Of a stretch of DNA of 64,000 bases, positions 37,618-49,594 are shown one piece after another. The notes beneath the pieces are model-generated. The model saw nothing but the letters and a program-made list of their open reading frames with translations. It ran no database searches and was not told the DNA's origin. Both the position numbers and the translations under genes were made by a program. This DNA comes from Cercis canadensis (lineage: Eukaryota; Streptophyta; Magnoliopsida; Fabales; Fabaceae), in the NCBI GenBank assembly GCA_003255065.1, contig QAOA01006013.1, positions 373,408 through 437,407 on the forward strand. Direction: 5' to 3'. Each line of letters starts with the position of its first letter. Within the stretch, counting starts at the first letter, position 1.

Positions 37618-40600
37618 GATCGTTCCAGAAGGCAATTGCCACCCAATTCAACACCAACACAGGAGCAACTTGTTTCTTCGGGACTTTGTGCTCCTCTAAT
37701 CACTTACCTTTATTTTGTGCGCCTTACTAAGACAGATGGAAGTCTACTAAATCTCACAATCAACTTTTGCTTGGGTGCCCCAATAGTTAATTCTTTCCCT
37801 GTGTTCCACAAAATGAGATCAGAATACAACACGTAAGAAAGGCTTAATGCATTAAACAAAATGTCTTTGTAAAACAAATTGGAGCAAAAGCAATATTATC
37901 AGAGTTTCAGAAGAGGCCATGAAATTGTGAAATGTGAAACTTCTTGCAAGGAAACTTTGAAGGAGAATCAAAATAAAGAAAGACAGCGAAGATAAAGAAT
38001 CTGGGACTACTACAAGAAGCTAAGTGACATCATTCTCAATAATCTACAATAATATCACAGTTAATGCAAAGATAAGCTGTAGATTGTTATTCACTTAATT
38101 ATCCTATCAGGGACCTTTTTGTTTTCATAGACTACTACAATTCTTCTTTTGAGTTGTTTTACAGTGGATTCATCACGTAGGGAATAGTTTGCAAGTCAAC
38201 TTTGTATAATGTCATTCTCCTGGATAGAAAGGAAAAGTAAGAAAATTTTGTTGGATGAAGAACTCGATAGAGGATCCCAAATGGTACTTCTGAAGGCTCA
38301 CTCATAATTTAGAAGCAGCTTTGGTATTCCAAATATGCTTGTCAAGGAGGAATTTCACGAAAAATGGAATATGAACTTACAAGTGCAAATTCCAAAAGAA
38401 TCAATAGTCCAAATTCTCATATCAAAATCAGTAGAATGAAGAATATGGTCACGCAGAAGCAGAAGAAATTCCAATTCAGAGGTTTATCTATCATTCAGGT
38501 TCTTGAAAATATGAAAATTCCAAGAGAAAAACCTCTATAAAGGAAACAGTACCTTACGAAAATCTAATCTGAAAACCGTTACCAACTTTTAGAGAAATGA
38601 ATGGCCCAAACCGTGAGAGATGAATTTTCAGGGGCTCATGTAAGTGGTCCCATCCATTCTGGTGTAAACCATTCTTACAATTTATAACCTGGTTCCATAG
38701 AGAGTTGGTCTCTCGAGGAAAATGCCATAGCCATTACCAACCAAAGCAATGTTCTTGGACACCGAATTGCCAAGACCCAGACCCCATTCCTTCTTAGGCC
38801 TAAAACAGAACTACAAGCTAATTAAAGGGGGCGGATAGAAAGTTACTACAAAATTTAAATAAAATAAGAAATCGCAAAAAGTTAGCCCTCCACCAGACAA
38901 TCAGACTAATAATAAGATGAATTTCTATCCCAACCCTTAGAAGTCCTTTGATTGAAAACACTTCAGCAACAATTTATGGGCACGTGCCTTATGCAACAAG
39001 CAAACTAAGAAGCGCCTTTGTGTATTTTCAGAAATCAATTCGTGAAATAAGGTTTCCGTTTTGCTCCACTGAAAAGACAAACATTTTAAGCAGCTTTTGA
39101 TTCAAAAAGAGAAAGAAGTGGCTCCAAAGTGATATATTGCAGTAAGCTCTATAAAACAACTTAGAAGATGGATTCCCAACTTCAGAATGAAGTAAATTTC
39201 TACCTTAATATGAAATGACCTCTCAAAATCAAATTAACTTTACCCAACCCCTCCCCCCCTCCCCTTCCTCAACGAAGATAAAGACTGTTTGATTACTTGT
39301 GACAGGAAATTGGTTCTTTTCTTTGGATGGGAAGCAAGTGTCATCTATAATGGGAAAAAGTTAAACTATCAAAGCTACCTATTTCCCCAGCTGAAAAGAG
39401 AAGAATGCTCCATTAGTAGCCGGAAAAAGAAGTAGAATGGCTATAAACCTAACAACAAAATTGAAGAAACCGATTTGGTTGAAAGGACTATTTTTGACTA
39501 TTTTATTAGTATCTTTTACTTCTATAATAGCCGACAAAATAAAAGAATGAAAAAAGATTTCTACGTACACAGTCAAACAAGGAGCTGAGGCTCCACAGGG
39601 AAAGTGAAGCTGAGAGCAACAGGTTTTTAGTCGGAGAGAATCTTTTCAAGGAACTATAATTCTTCAAAAAGCTTCAAATAATAGCAGTGAAGAAGCTGAC
39701 TGTATTCTATAACAGAGATAGAGCGTTCCCTAAAAGGAAAGTTAATGAGCTATTTTCCCGAGAAAATGAAAAGGTTTTCTGATTTTCTAGGCTCGCGATG
39801 GAGTGCTAGAGAATCACAGCACACCTGAGAAAGAGGTTCCCTCAAGAGGCTGAGGGGTGAGATTGAGAATTTCTGTTTGGTTGCGAGGAGAATCTTGGCT
39901 ATGGAACAAGGATACACGGAAAAGGGAAGCTATTCAAGATAAGTAATGTAGGTAGCACGAACGATGAAAATATGTACGCTCGTTACACTCTGAGAGAGAG
40001 CCTGCGTGAGTGTGTAGGAAGGAGAAGCACCAAAATGGCCGAGTCCGAAGGGTCGTGATTGTTAAGCAACTTATCAACTGATGTCGGTTTTATAAAGATA
40101 ATATACATCCCATTGACGTGTTGAATAGTTATTGGATCATATTTTAAGACTTGTTGATTTATTTCGATTCAACTTGGCTTTGAGAAGTGAGACTACTCTA
40201 CGGCGGACTATGCTATTTTTTCCTTTTTTGTTTTTTTAAATAGGACGGAGGATATGCAAAGTGCAAAAGTGAAAACGTTCAAACTTCAAAGAATATTCAT
40301 ATTGGACGAGGGCCCACGAGAAAGGGCCCAATTTGGTAGTTATTTAGGAAAACGAGATAACATAAATAAGTATTTTACCAAAAAATACATATATAAATAT
40401 TGAACAAAACTAGTATACATATTTTGATTATTTTTGCGCCAGCACTGCACATGAATTGCACATTCCCCCCACATATAATGATATAATGTAAAAGTTCATA
40501 AATATTTGTAAATATTCCTACTCTTTCATTAATTATGTATTTCTTTGTTTAGCACTGTATTTATTTGATAAAGTGTGTAAGTGGAAAAAAATTATATATA

Positions 40601-41826
40601 AGTCAACATAAATGTACCGAGAATTATTGAAGTTTATTATAAAATTATTTTGTTGATAATTTCAAGATCCTAAAATTAAAATTGTTTAACATGATCCCAA
40701 TCAAAAAATATTTGTTTAACACGATCAATTTCTTTTGAAAAAATAAAATGTTAAATAGCTTAAATTTTGTTATCAGAATGATGTAAAATTATAATTACTC
40801 CTTAATATATATGTGATCAGTATTACTCTTAAATAGATATTTTAAAATGTAATAAAAATATAATGAATGTATGTAATTAGAATAAAAGTATCCTCATAAA
40901 TTTTTTCCTTATTTTAAATAATAATTCTTTATCTTTTTTGGGGAAAAAACTACCTTTTTCCAATCTATAATTTATTACTTGGCCCCTCCATATAAATCTA
41001 TTGTTTGAAACTTTTTGATGAATGATAATGTTAAAAAAGCTAAATGACAAAACACCTTTATAAAACTTTATGATACTACATGGTATGTTATATCACATTG
41101 ATGGGTAAGCATATATAATTTGTATATTTTATTGAATATAAAATACAATTCACGCATTAGCTATTTTCATGTAATATAATATACCACATAAATATAAAAG
41201 TATTTAAGAAACCTCTATAAAACTTCTATTATAAAAAAAACCTTTATGTATAAAAAGCTCATTTACAAAAAAGAAAATGATGCATACAGTTTACGCAAAT
41301 AAATTGGCATCTTTTTTTTTTTCTTCCATAAATCAAAGTTTTAATTATAATTTGATTATTTCAACAATATTACTGCATAGAATTTGCACATACATTGCGC
41401 ATATTATATAGAATCTCAGTTTAAGGTTGTTTTTGAGAGGATTCAATTTCTTGTTCTAGCTCGTTTGTTTTTCAATGAGCATGAATAGCTGTGAATATTA
41501 ACAATTACTTTCCTTCAAATTCAAACTTATATTAGTTTCTTTCTAACTATTATTTGAATACTCTAATAAAAAAAAAAGGAAACGTATAAAAAATGATTAA
41601 AAGCATTGAATACTTTAATCAGATATTAGTTTACAACTTTCAACATATAGCATTTAGCACAAAAAAAAAAAAGCAAATGATAGAAGGGGTTAGTGAAAGA
41701 AAAAAGAAGCGTTCAGCAAAGGAAAAACAGAAAATAATAAGATAAGGGGGGAGTGGTACTTCCTACAGCTCCAATCTAAAACTTGTACTGAAATTTCCTT
41801 TCACCTAACCATGTAAATGCTTTATT
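37618..41826. other. 5' region of the SET gene and intergenic space to the PDLP gene
   Basis: A likely minus-strand 5' leader with one or more introns reaches back to about 40020, where sequence becomes less AT-rich and pyrimidine-rich on the minus strand. From 40050 to 41740 the DNA is very AT-rich and holds one dispersed repeat (about 41057-41220). No coding exon was seen. Confidence 0.45.
41057..41220. repeat. Dispersed AT-rich inverted-repeat element, copy 1
   Basis: TATGATACTACATGGTATGT on the left, and near the right end a block resembling its inverted form followed by TTTAAGAAACCTCT. Related copies are at about 46488-46712 and 55132-55342. Ends are approximate. Confidence 0.5.
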
Positions 41827-42815
41827 CTAGTCATAGTCTTTGTTTTTACATCGAGATTTGAGGAATAACAAGAAAATAAAACCGAAACAGAGAGCTGCAG
41901 CCCCTCCAACAATTATTGCTACGGATTTATTTCGATTCCCTGTGTCACAAAGTTTATACAGCAGTATCATAATACAAGAAAGATTTACTAAAAAATATTG
42001 AAATTTAAATATTATACATATAAATTATCATAATATGTATTTGTCCATTTCTTTCAATTTAAATTACCTGGGAATGAGTTGCCTGGAGTGGCATCCGGGT
42101 GGTATATATAGGTTATAAAGCACTTGTCAAAATAAATTTGTGCTGAAAGCGAGGTAACACATTGTTCCTGAGCTACCTGGATTGCATCGCTTACGCATTC
42201 ACTACACACACAAGAGTCTAAATCAGCTTCACACTGCGCCATCAACATCACTGATTCGTAACTCCTTGTGTAGAAGCCAACATTAGTGTTTAGAATCCCA
42301 GTTTGCATGGCAGCGAAGGCCGCGTCCATCAACTCTCTAAATTTGGCATTGACATACTCCAGTGTGGATTTCCCACAATCCTTATGTAGCAGATTCCTTT
42401 CATATTCACCAATGTTATCTGAAAATCCATGGGTCTCGTATTGGGTGTAGCACCTCTCAAGCTGCACTCGAGCTGCCACTGAATGGCTGCACAAGGTGCT
42501 TGACATCTCCGATAGCAAATTAACGCAGCTGAAACACTCTTCTCTGCTGATATCCTCCCTGCACTGAAAGAGTCCTGAGATGGCGGTATCATCGCTGCCG
42601 ATTTCCATGGTTTTGAAGAATTTGGACTCGGAGGATTGAGCAATGAGTTGTTGGAAAAGAGAGGTAAGTGTTTGAGTTTGAGTTTGAGCCAATGTTTGGC
42701 TTGCACAGCTCTTGTATACTAATGTGCTATAATCAGAAACTGGTTTGGCAGATGGTAGGAAGAGCACAAAACTGAGAATGAGGAGGGTTGAATGAGATGG
42801 GAAGGCAAAATCCAT
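41827..42815 (-). CDS. Plasmodesmata-located protein / DUF26 cysteine-rich receptor-like protein without kinase
   Basis: Complement of join(41827-41939, 42068-42815), giving 286 residues. A signal peptide (about residues 1-24, TLLILSFVLFLPSAKP) is followed by two DUF26 (stress-antifungal) domains. Each has C-X8-C-X2-C: CREDISREECFSC, and CEADLDSCVCSEC. The second exon encodes a single transmembrane helix (SVAIIVGGAAALCFGFIFLL) and a short basic cytoplasmic tail. This layout is that of plasmodesmata-located proteins, which sit at cell-to-cell channels and regulate callose deposition and transport. The number in the PDLP series cannot be assigned. The gene is divergent from the C2-domain gene, with 815 bp between start codons. 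Confidence 0.9.
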
Positions 42816-43630
42816 TTGATTTTGGTGGGTTAACTTAACGGAGATATTTTAATTGCTTCTGTTGGATAGGATGGATGAAACTTTTGGAATATGGTGTCTT
42901 TGAGGAGTTGGGATTTTGGTTTGCTTTTCACTCCTACTTCTATCTACCCGATGGTTCGCAAACACACGTCAAGGTAGGAAAAGAAGCACTCTGCCTCACT
43001 TAGTCAAAACTGATAAATTTTTAAACATTTTTGGTTGTGACATTTTTTTATTTGCATTTGCACAGCAAACGGTCTCCCTCCTCAAGAAGCAATTAGTGAA
43101 GAAAGGCAAGATGAGTTCAGTTTAAATTAAAGCAAATTACCAAAAAAGATATGGTTGATGTGATGTCAGAAAGATAACCCGCAATGCTGTTAGTGGAGGA
43201 AAGGCGTAAACCGAAACGTTCCATAATAGCAAGGGCTTAAAATTGGCATGGTCCAAGTCCAGGTAAGTTTAAAAACTGAACTGCTTGGAAAAAGTTGTCC
43301 TTTTTCAGTTTCCAATTTAGTCCTTTCTAATTAAGAGCATGTTATGAGGTATGTGAATATTATGAGTCTAGAAGCGAAGTTTCGTCCTGACACATCGCGG
43401 CGCGTTATGACCCAAAATAAAAACAACTTTTCCTGCATCACGGACACGGTTATACCCCTAATATAATTAAACCTCTCCGTTAATGTAGAGCGAGACCTTT
43501 CATTTCGGGCGAACCGCGGGCGAGTGGGTGTCCGTGTCACCACCACAATCTCCATCCCACCGCCGCCAACACCACCACCTCCGTCGCCATTGGAAATTTT
43601 CTTTCTGATTTCCCATAACATTGCAAAATA
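42816..43630. promoter_or_regulatory. Divergent promoter region, PDLP (-) and C2 protein (+)
   Basis: 815 bp separate the two start codons. It contains no coding exon. The half nearer the C2 gene is noticeably GC-richer (43480-43600), typical of a 5' UTR. No individual factor site is claimed. Confidence 0.5.
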
Positions 43631-44791
43631 ATGTCTCTGCTTTCTTCTCCATTTCAACTCCTAGAGATTAATCTGATATCCGCCCAGGAACTTGCCCCCG
43701 TTACAAAATCCATTCGAGCCTATGCCGTGGCCTGGCTGCACCCAGAGCGCAAATTAACCACCCGGATAGACCAAAATGGCGACGCGGACCCCACATGGAA
43801 TGAGAAGTTCGTTTTCCGAGTGGATGAAGAATTCCTGAATGCCGAAAAGTCTGCAGTTATGATCGAAATCTATGCCTCGGCTTGGCTTAAGGACATTCTG
43901 ATTGGCACCGTAGGAGTCAACATGAGCAATCTCCTCCCTCCCTCAGCTCGCTCAGCCAATCGTAAACCAAAGATGCATTATGTTACTCTACAGGTTCGCC
44001 GACCCTCAGGCCGTCCCCAAGGGATTCTTAACATTGGCGTTTCCCTCGTTGATAGCAGAATGCGGAGCATGCCACTCTATTCCGAGCTCAGCGCCTCCGC
44101 TGTTGGCTATTGGGATCTCATGGCCGTCAATAAGCAGAAAAATCATCCAACACAAACCAAGGAAAAGGAAAATGAAATTAATCATGAAAACCCACCAATC
44201 AATTCCAAGCTCATGACCCTCCAACGCTCCCAAAGCGAGAAAAACGACTCCACCTTGAATGAGTTCTATCCTGTAAAATCAGGTGCCGGCTCAATGTGTA
44301 ATGGTTCTGTGCTGAATGGCGCTTCCCAAGTTGGGGTGCCGCACAAAGGGATTGTAAACGCCAACGGGTCGCTCTGCTCCGACGTAGGGCCGTCGCCGTC
44401 CGTGGTGGCAGCGGCTATAGCCAAGGGGATATATCCGGTGTCATATCCGGTGCCGCCACCGGATACTGCGGGAGGGTCAGTAATTGATGAATGGTCAGAA
44501 AAGAACAGCACGGAAGGGCTAAAGACAAAGATAGAGAGATGGCGGACAGAGCTTCCACCGGTATATGATCACCTTGACTATAAAAAAATGAAACCAACAC
44601 CAAAGCGAGTTGGTCAGACTCCGAGACGGCCCAGACGCCGCAGTGGGTTGTTTTCGTGTTTCGGCACCGCTTATGGGTGCGAGTTTTCGATTACTTGTGG
44701 TGGGGGAAACCGGAAGAAGAAGTATAATGGCAGTGGCAAAACTCATCTTACCGCATCTGAGATCACTTACGATGAATCCTCCTATATCTGA
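43631..44791 (+). CDS. C2-domain protein (SRC2/BAP-like)
   Basis: Single-exon gene of 386 residues. The N-terminal C2 domain (about residues 8-125) shows FQLLEINLISAQELAPVTKS, the central WNEKFVFRVDEEF strand and a third block ending in VTLQVRRPSGRPQGILNIGV. C2 domains bind membranes, often with calcium; the usual Asp cluster is only partly visible (NGDADPTWNEKF), so calcium dependence is uncertain. The remainder is low-complexity, with a Pro/Gly patch and a Cys-containing C terminus (RRSGLFSCFGTAYGC) that could be lipid-modified. Relatives such as SRC2 and BAP proteins work in stress and defence signalling at membranes. The Met context ATAATGTCTCTG is the only good start. Confidence 0.88.
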   Translation: MSLLSSPFQLLEINLISAQELAPVTKSIRAYAVAWLHPERKLTTRIDQNGDADPTWNEKFVFRVDEEFLNAEKSAVMIEIYASAWLKDILIGTVGVNMSNLLPPSARSANRKPKMHYVTLQVRRPSGRPQGILNIGVSLVDSRMRSMPLYSELSASAVGYWDLMAVNKQKNHPTQTKEKENEINHENPPINSKLMTLQRSQSEKNDSTLNEFYPVKSGAGSMCNGSVLNGASQVGVPHKGIVNANGSLCSDVGPSPSVVAAAIAKGIYPVSYPVPPPDTAGGSVIDEWSEKNSTEGLKTKIERWRTELPPVYDHLDYKKMKPTPKRVGQTPRRPRRRSGLFSCFGTAYGCEFSITCGGGNRKKKYNGSGKTHLTASEITYDESSYI

Positions 44792-45905
44792 CAAATTAAG
44801 AAAGAAAAAAATTACTAATTGACGATCACTTTCGCTGGGCCGGAGCGTCAATTGAATTGAAAGTGAACTCTGGTGCTGAGGGGAAGATTGGATTGCTGTA
44901 CATTTAACAATGTAATGGAACTTGAGTATTCGGATTGTAGAATTTGTAGAAGGAAGGCTCCAGACTCCTGTGGAGGATGTTTAGGGGTACTGTTGTTGTC
45001 ACAGAGTAGAGCCTCATCTCTCCTCCTCCTCCTCCTCCTCCTCCTCCCCGTCTTTCTAACCCTTTCATTAATTTTTTTTTTTTAAATTCTTTGTTCCTTA
45101 ATTTTTTTAATCTTGAGACAATGTATATTAACATTGAATTAATGAGTTAATGAAATTGCTACCACGAGGGGCTAGTTTTCTATACTCACACTCACACAAC
45201 TGCAAGTGGATTTCATCATAAATTTACAGAACGGGTTCACAATGTAGTTTTTTATTACTTATAGGTTGATTGGTGTGCTTGAATAGTAAAAGAGTACCTA
45301 ACGCGTTTAATTTGTATTGATTTGAACAAAAAATATATAAATTTCATTAAGTTTGCTATATATTGAGATTAGAAACAAGAAAATCAGCAGTAAAAGGCTA
45401 CTATTAGTAAACGACAGCAAACACCTCATGTCATTTTGCGTTTAAAGTGTGACGAGTAAAGTTGTTCTCAAATGTTATGAAAATAATCATTGGTCAAACA
45501 AATTTTTGGTTTAGCAGTCAGGCTTCTAGCCCATTCATTCGATTAAAATTGTATGTGGAAAGTGGAACTGCCACTAGACAAACAAAAGCGTAAGTACTAT
45601 AACTGGGCTTGGATTGAACGATTTGGTTTTGGGCCACCAGCCATGATGCTCTCCATCCTACAATGATAAATAGTTTCATTAGCTAAAAAACAAAAACAGT
45701 GATAAATAGTTTTTATGGGCCTAATCTGATTTTTTTATCTAACTTGGAGAAAGCCATGAACATTACTAACAGTCTATAGACACTAATTAGTGGAAAAGAG
45801 TTGTGTTTGTCTTTTTTTCATTCACAGCAAAAATAAAAAATTTGTTTTTCTTACACACGAAATGTATGCTTCTTTACACATAAACATACAATGCAATTAA
45901 ATTTA

Positions 45906-46405
45906 GGTTCAAAAGTATTGCAGGTTATTTTGATAAATTTTGAATCAAGTTCTTATAAAAAAAAAAATTTGAGGTCTTTATAGTTTATTTTTTTTTTAAT
46001 TGAGTTTTTACCGTCACTCTCAATTATAACTTCGTCAATTTAGTATTAATATAGCAAACGATTTGTCTATGTGACAATAAAAAGAAGTTGACGTTATGCT
46101 AAAGTGGTATAAAAATTGTCATCTCATCAAATTTTGACTTAAAAAAGTGCATAAAAAATTTCGTAATATGACAATTTTTGTTTCATTTTAGCATTGTGTC
46201 GATTTCTTTTATTATCAGATAAACAAGTCGTTTGTCATGTCAGCATTAAATTGACGGAATTATAACTAGGAGTGATGGNTGATGGAATAGGCCAAATTAA
46301 AAAAAAAAAATTAAACTATAAGGACCCCAAAAAAAGAAAAAAAAAATTATAAGGACTTAATTCAAAATTTATCCAAACTATAGAGATATGCAGTATATTT
46401 TAACC
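45906..46405. mobile_element. Non-autonomous Mutator-type TIR element, ~500 bp (copy B)
   Basis: Bounded by a perfect 9 bp direct repeat TTAAATTTA (45897-45905 and 46406-46414). Ends GGTTCAAAAGTATTGCAGGT and its inverted counterpart. The core shares ATTGTCATCTCATCAAATTT-like and TGACAATAAAAAGAAGTTGA blocks with the copy at 31652. A single N at 46279 sits between two TGATGG hexamers. Confidence 0.82.
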
Positions 46406-46487
46406 TTAAATTTAATTATGCCTACATTAGCTTTAAGCCTAAACCTTTTTTGTATTGTTCAAATAAGAACAAGAATAATAATATTTT

Positions 46488-46712
46488 TACAGAAATTTTA
46501 TAGTACCATATAGGTATGTTATATTATACTAACGTGACAAATATCTATCATTAAGATGTAACTCATATTTTACTGGATACAAAATATAATTTTTCTCATT
46601 CTCTCAAACAAACTTGAAAACCGTCGACTTGAGATTATTGATTACACATGTCATTCATACATTGATTATTTACATGTAATATAACATACTACATCCGTAC
46701 CAAAAGTATCTA
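46488..46712. repeat. Dispersed AT-rich inverted-repeat element, copy 2
   Basis: Shares ATAGGTATGTTATATTATAC-like and CATGTAATATAACATACTAC blocks with the copies at 41057 and 55132. It lies about 80 bp from the ~500 bp element. Ends are approximate. Confidence 0.45.
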
Positions 46713-49594
46713 AAAAATCTCCTTATTTTTATTACTTCGTATCTTGCTATTTTTTATTACTATTAAGTTGAGGTAAATGAATTTAAAATTAAATTTATTA
46801 AAACTTAAATTAAACTCACTTAATTTTTTTTTATATAATTCAGATTTATACTGCTTTTTTATCATTTTTAAAAAATAGTGGGATAAATATTTCTTGTTAG
46901 CCTGGTCTGGCGGCTGTTGGCAGGTTTCATGTTGCTTTCTCAATTCCCACTATTAAAACGTCGTAAGTGCCTGTTCCTTGCAGATAGCAACTTCGTAGTC
47001 CCTACAATACAACTGCAAAACCTAAAGATTGCCCAATCGGCCAAACCCAATAAAATATAATAAAAATACGGAATTGAATTGGTTTTGCGTGGAATGGATA
47101 AGTTTGAAATGTCAACTCTAATTCTAATGGGGCGGCTTAATTAAATTTTGTAATAAAATAATTATTATTTAAGTCATATAATTTACAAACAAAATTTATT
47201 AATTTTAATTTAATTTCTCGAATACTATTTTATATGAACAATAAACTACTAATTTTATCTTTTAGCAATTTGAAATTGTAAGTAAGTATCTTTTTTACTT
47301 ATATATTTATTCTTAACCTTTTATTTTTTAAAAGTTATGTGAGTATTTTGTGAATTGTATGTGATTATTCTTCATTCAATATATGACTAATGAACAAGAT
47401 TAGTTCTAAAAATATAAATTTACCTCAATATAAGTAGTTATCCTTTTTAATATATGATTATCCTTTGATACTCCTCTTCCCAATCCCCAAAGCTATATGA
47501 ATATCCTTTAAATTTTATATGATTATCTTTCATGTAATATGTAGTTAATAGTTATAGTATGTAAGTATTTTGAAAAAATAGTCACATAAACAAAATATTC
47601 AAAATACTTACATAAACAAAATAAATAGTTCATTATTCACATAAATAAAGTTGAAGCAATCAAAATATAATTAATATGTATAAAAAAAATTATAAGCATT
47701 TTTTAATAAATTTTTGTGACAAACAATAATTTTTTTAAAAAAATATAATCCGAATCTCCCAACGGGGCAAGCAAGGACAACGCTTTGGAGAGTGACATGT
47801 TGGTGGGAGACAATGCGTTGCGTTGAAAGGGAAGGACTATGAATTCAATAGAAAACATAAATGTTGGCATGCAGTTTAAAAATTGAAAATGCGTCAATTT
47901 CAATAATTTTTGGTCCTAGTTGGTAGGAATCCTTCGTCGTTTTTACTCCACAAGAAACCATAGATTCACTATACAGTATAAGTTAAAGGTTTATAAAAGT
48001 GAAGCAATTTATTATTGTTTTTTTTTTTTTTTCAAATTTGGGATTATTTTCATTTCACTCTCCTAATGTTAACTAAAGAATTCCAAATTCTGTCTTCTGC
48101 CTTTTTCAATTCAGTCATTCATTTTTATTTACCAATTCCATAGATTATGACAAAAAATCTAATGGGCTGGTCTAATTCAATTTTGTTATTGACCAGGCAT
48201 TGCAATGCAATAGGCATATTCTCAGTCTATCTCTATCTCTACACAACAATTTTATGTTATGTCATTATGGTGTGTTCAACCAAATTTGATCCCACACCAC
48301 ACCCACAGCAAGATGATAATAAAAGCAACGAAAAGAAAAGAAAATGATTGGTGTTCTTAAGCAACTACCAACTCTTCTCTGGCGCGTGCATTAACACTTA
48401 TTTGTGCTCTCTCTATTCCAAGCAGGATTGGCAATTTAGCATGAAAAATATTAAGTTAGATATAATAAATCATAGTCCATATGATATTTATGTAAAGAGA
48501 AAGTCTAACCAAACACTATTTAGTGATACACTATCTTTAACAATTGAATTGATAAAATTTAAGCCAATACCATAATTTACTGAATTTAATTAATTTATAT
48601 TATATGGCATTTATTGATGAAGACTAATTAGAGGGTAGGTTCTGTTGATAACGATTCTCTTATATAAAAGTGGATGTGCATTGTCCAATAAGTTATGATA
48701 AAAATATTTTATTTTGTTATTGAAACTATAAATAATGAAGAACATTACAAAGTATACGCTGATATTTTTATGGGAAATGCAAAAGGACCATATGTGATTT
48801 TTACCTAACAAAATGGAAGAAAGATATCTCCCTTATCTGATTAGTAATAATTGATGGTGCTTAGTGCTTACAACAGATTATTCAGAGAGAAAAACAAAAA
48901 AAGCACAACAGATTAATGATTTAAGAATTTTTTTTAAAGATTGAGCTCTTAAATTTTTTTATTTTTTATATCTCAAGTTAAAAAATAAACTCAATTTATC
49001 TATTAAGAAAAAAATTATAAAAACATATAGCCAGTCGTCAGTTGAAAGTTTACAATTTACGCAAGAAGATGATCATTGTTATTTATTAGCAGCTGATTAG
49101 GAAATAAAGGAAGCAAACTCTTAATGATTTTTTTTTTTTAAGGATTAAAGGGCAAAATAAATTAAAAAAAGACAAGCAAACAAAAACAAAAAAGGTGAGC
49201 AAGCAAGCAATCCTCCAAATTAAGGACACACAGGACTGGAAAACAAATTAAAGCGTCAACTTCTTTGCTGGTGTTCTCTATTCTCAACACTTATAGGCGG
49301 AGAGAGAGAGAGAGAGAGGGAGGAGAAAAGTAAAACACTCATTCTTTGCTGAAGAAGTCTCCTTCCCTCTCCTTGAAATCCTTTGAAGGAAAGTAGCTTC
49401 TCTCTCTCCTTCCATGCTTGTTCTTGTTGATGATTTGGAGTTTGAGAGAGAGAGAGAGGCTTCTTTTTCACCCTCTATAGCTCTTCCTCTGTTACTATTG
49501 GAAACAGATTAAGGAGTATACAGAGACTAAAATCATAATTTGGGGAAATACAAAGTTGTGGACTTTGTGGAGATATTGGTTTAGTGGGTGGGTG

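Larger units (their letters stand above)
44792..49594. other. Gene-poor intergenic region with transposon copies
   Basis: 4.8 kb, strongly AT-rich. It contains a (TCC)n run at about 45020-45048, the ~500 bp element at 45906, the dispersed repeat at about 46488-46712 and, near the end, the Vps62 gene 5' leader with GA runs (49301-49318 and 49443-49458). Open frames at 48147-48575 have no recognisable product. Confidence 0.65.

Noticed and set aside
48147-48575. Two adjacent small plus-strand open frames
   Set aside because: No recognised product, AT-rich, no splice logic joining them.
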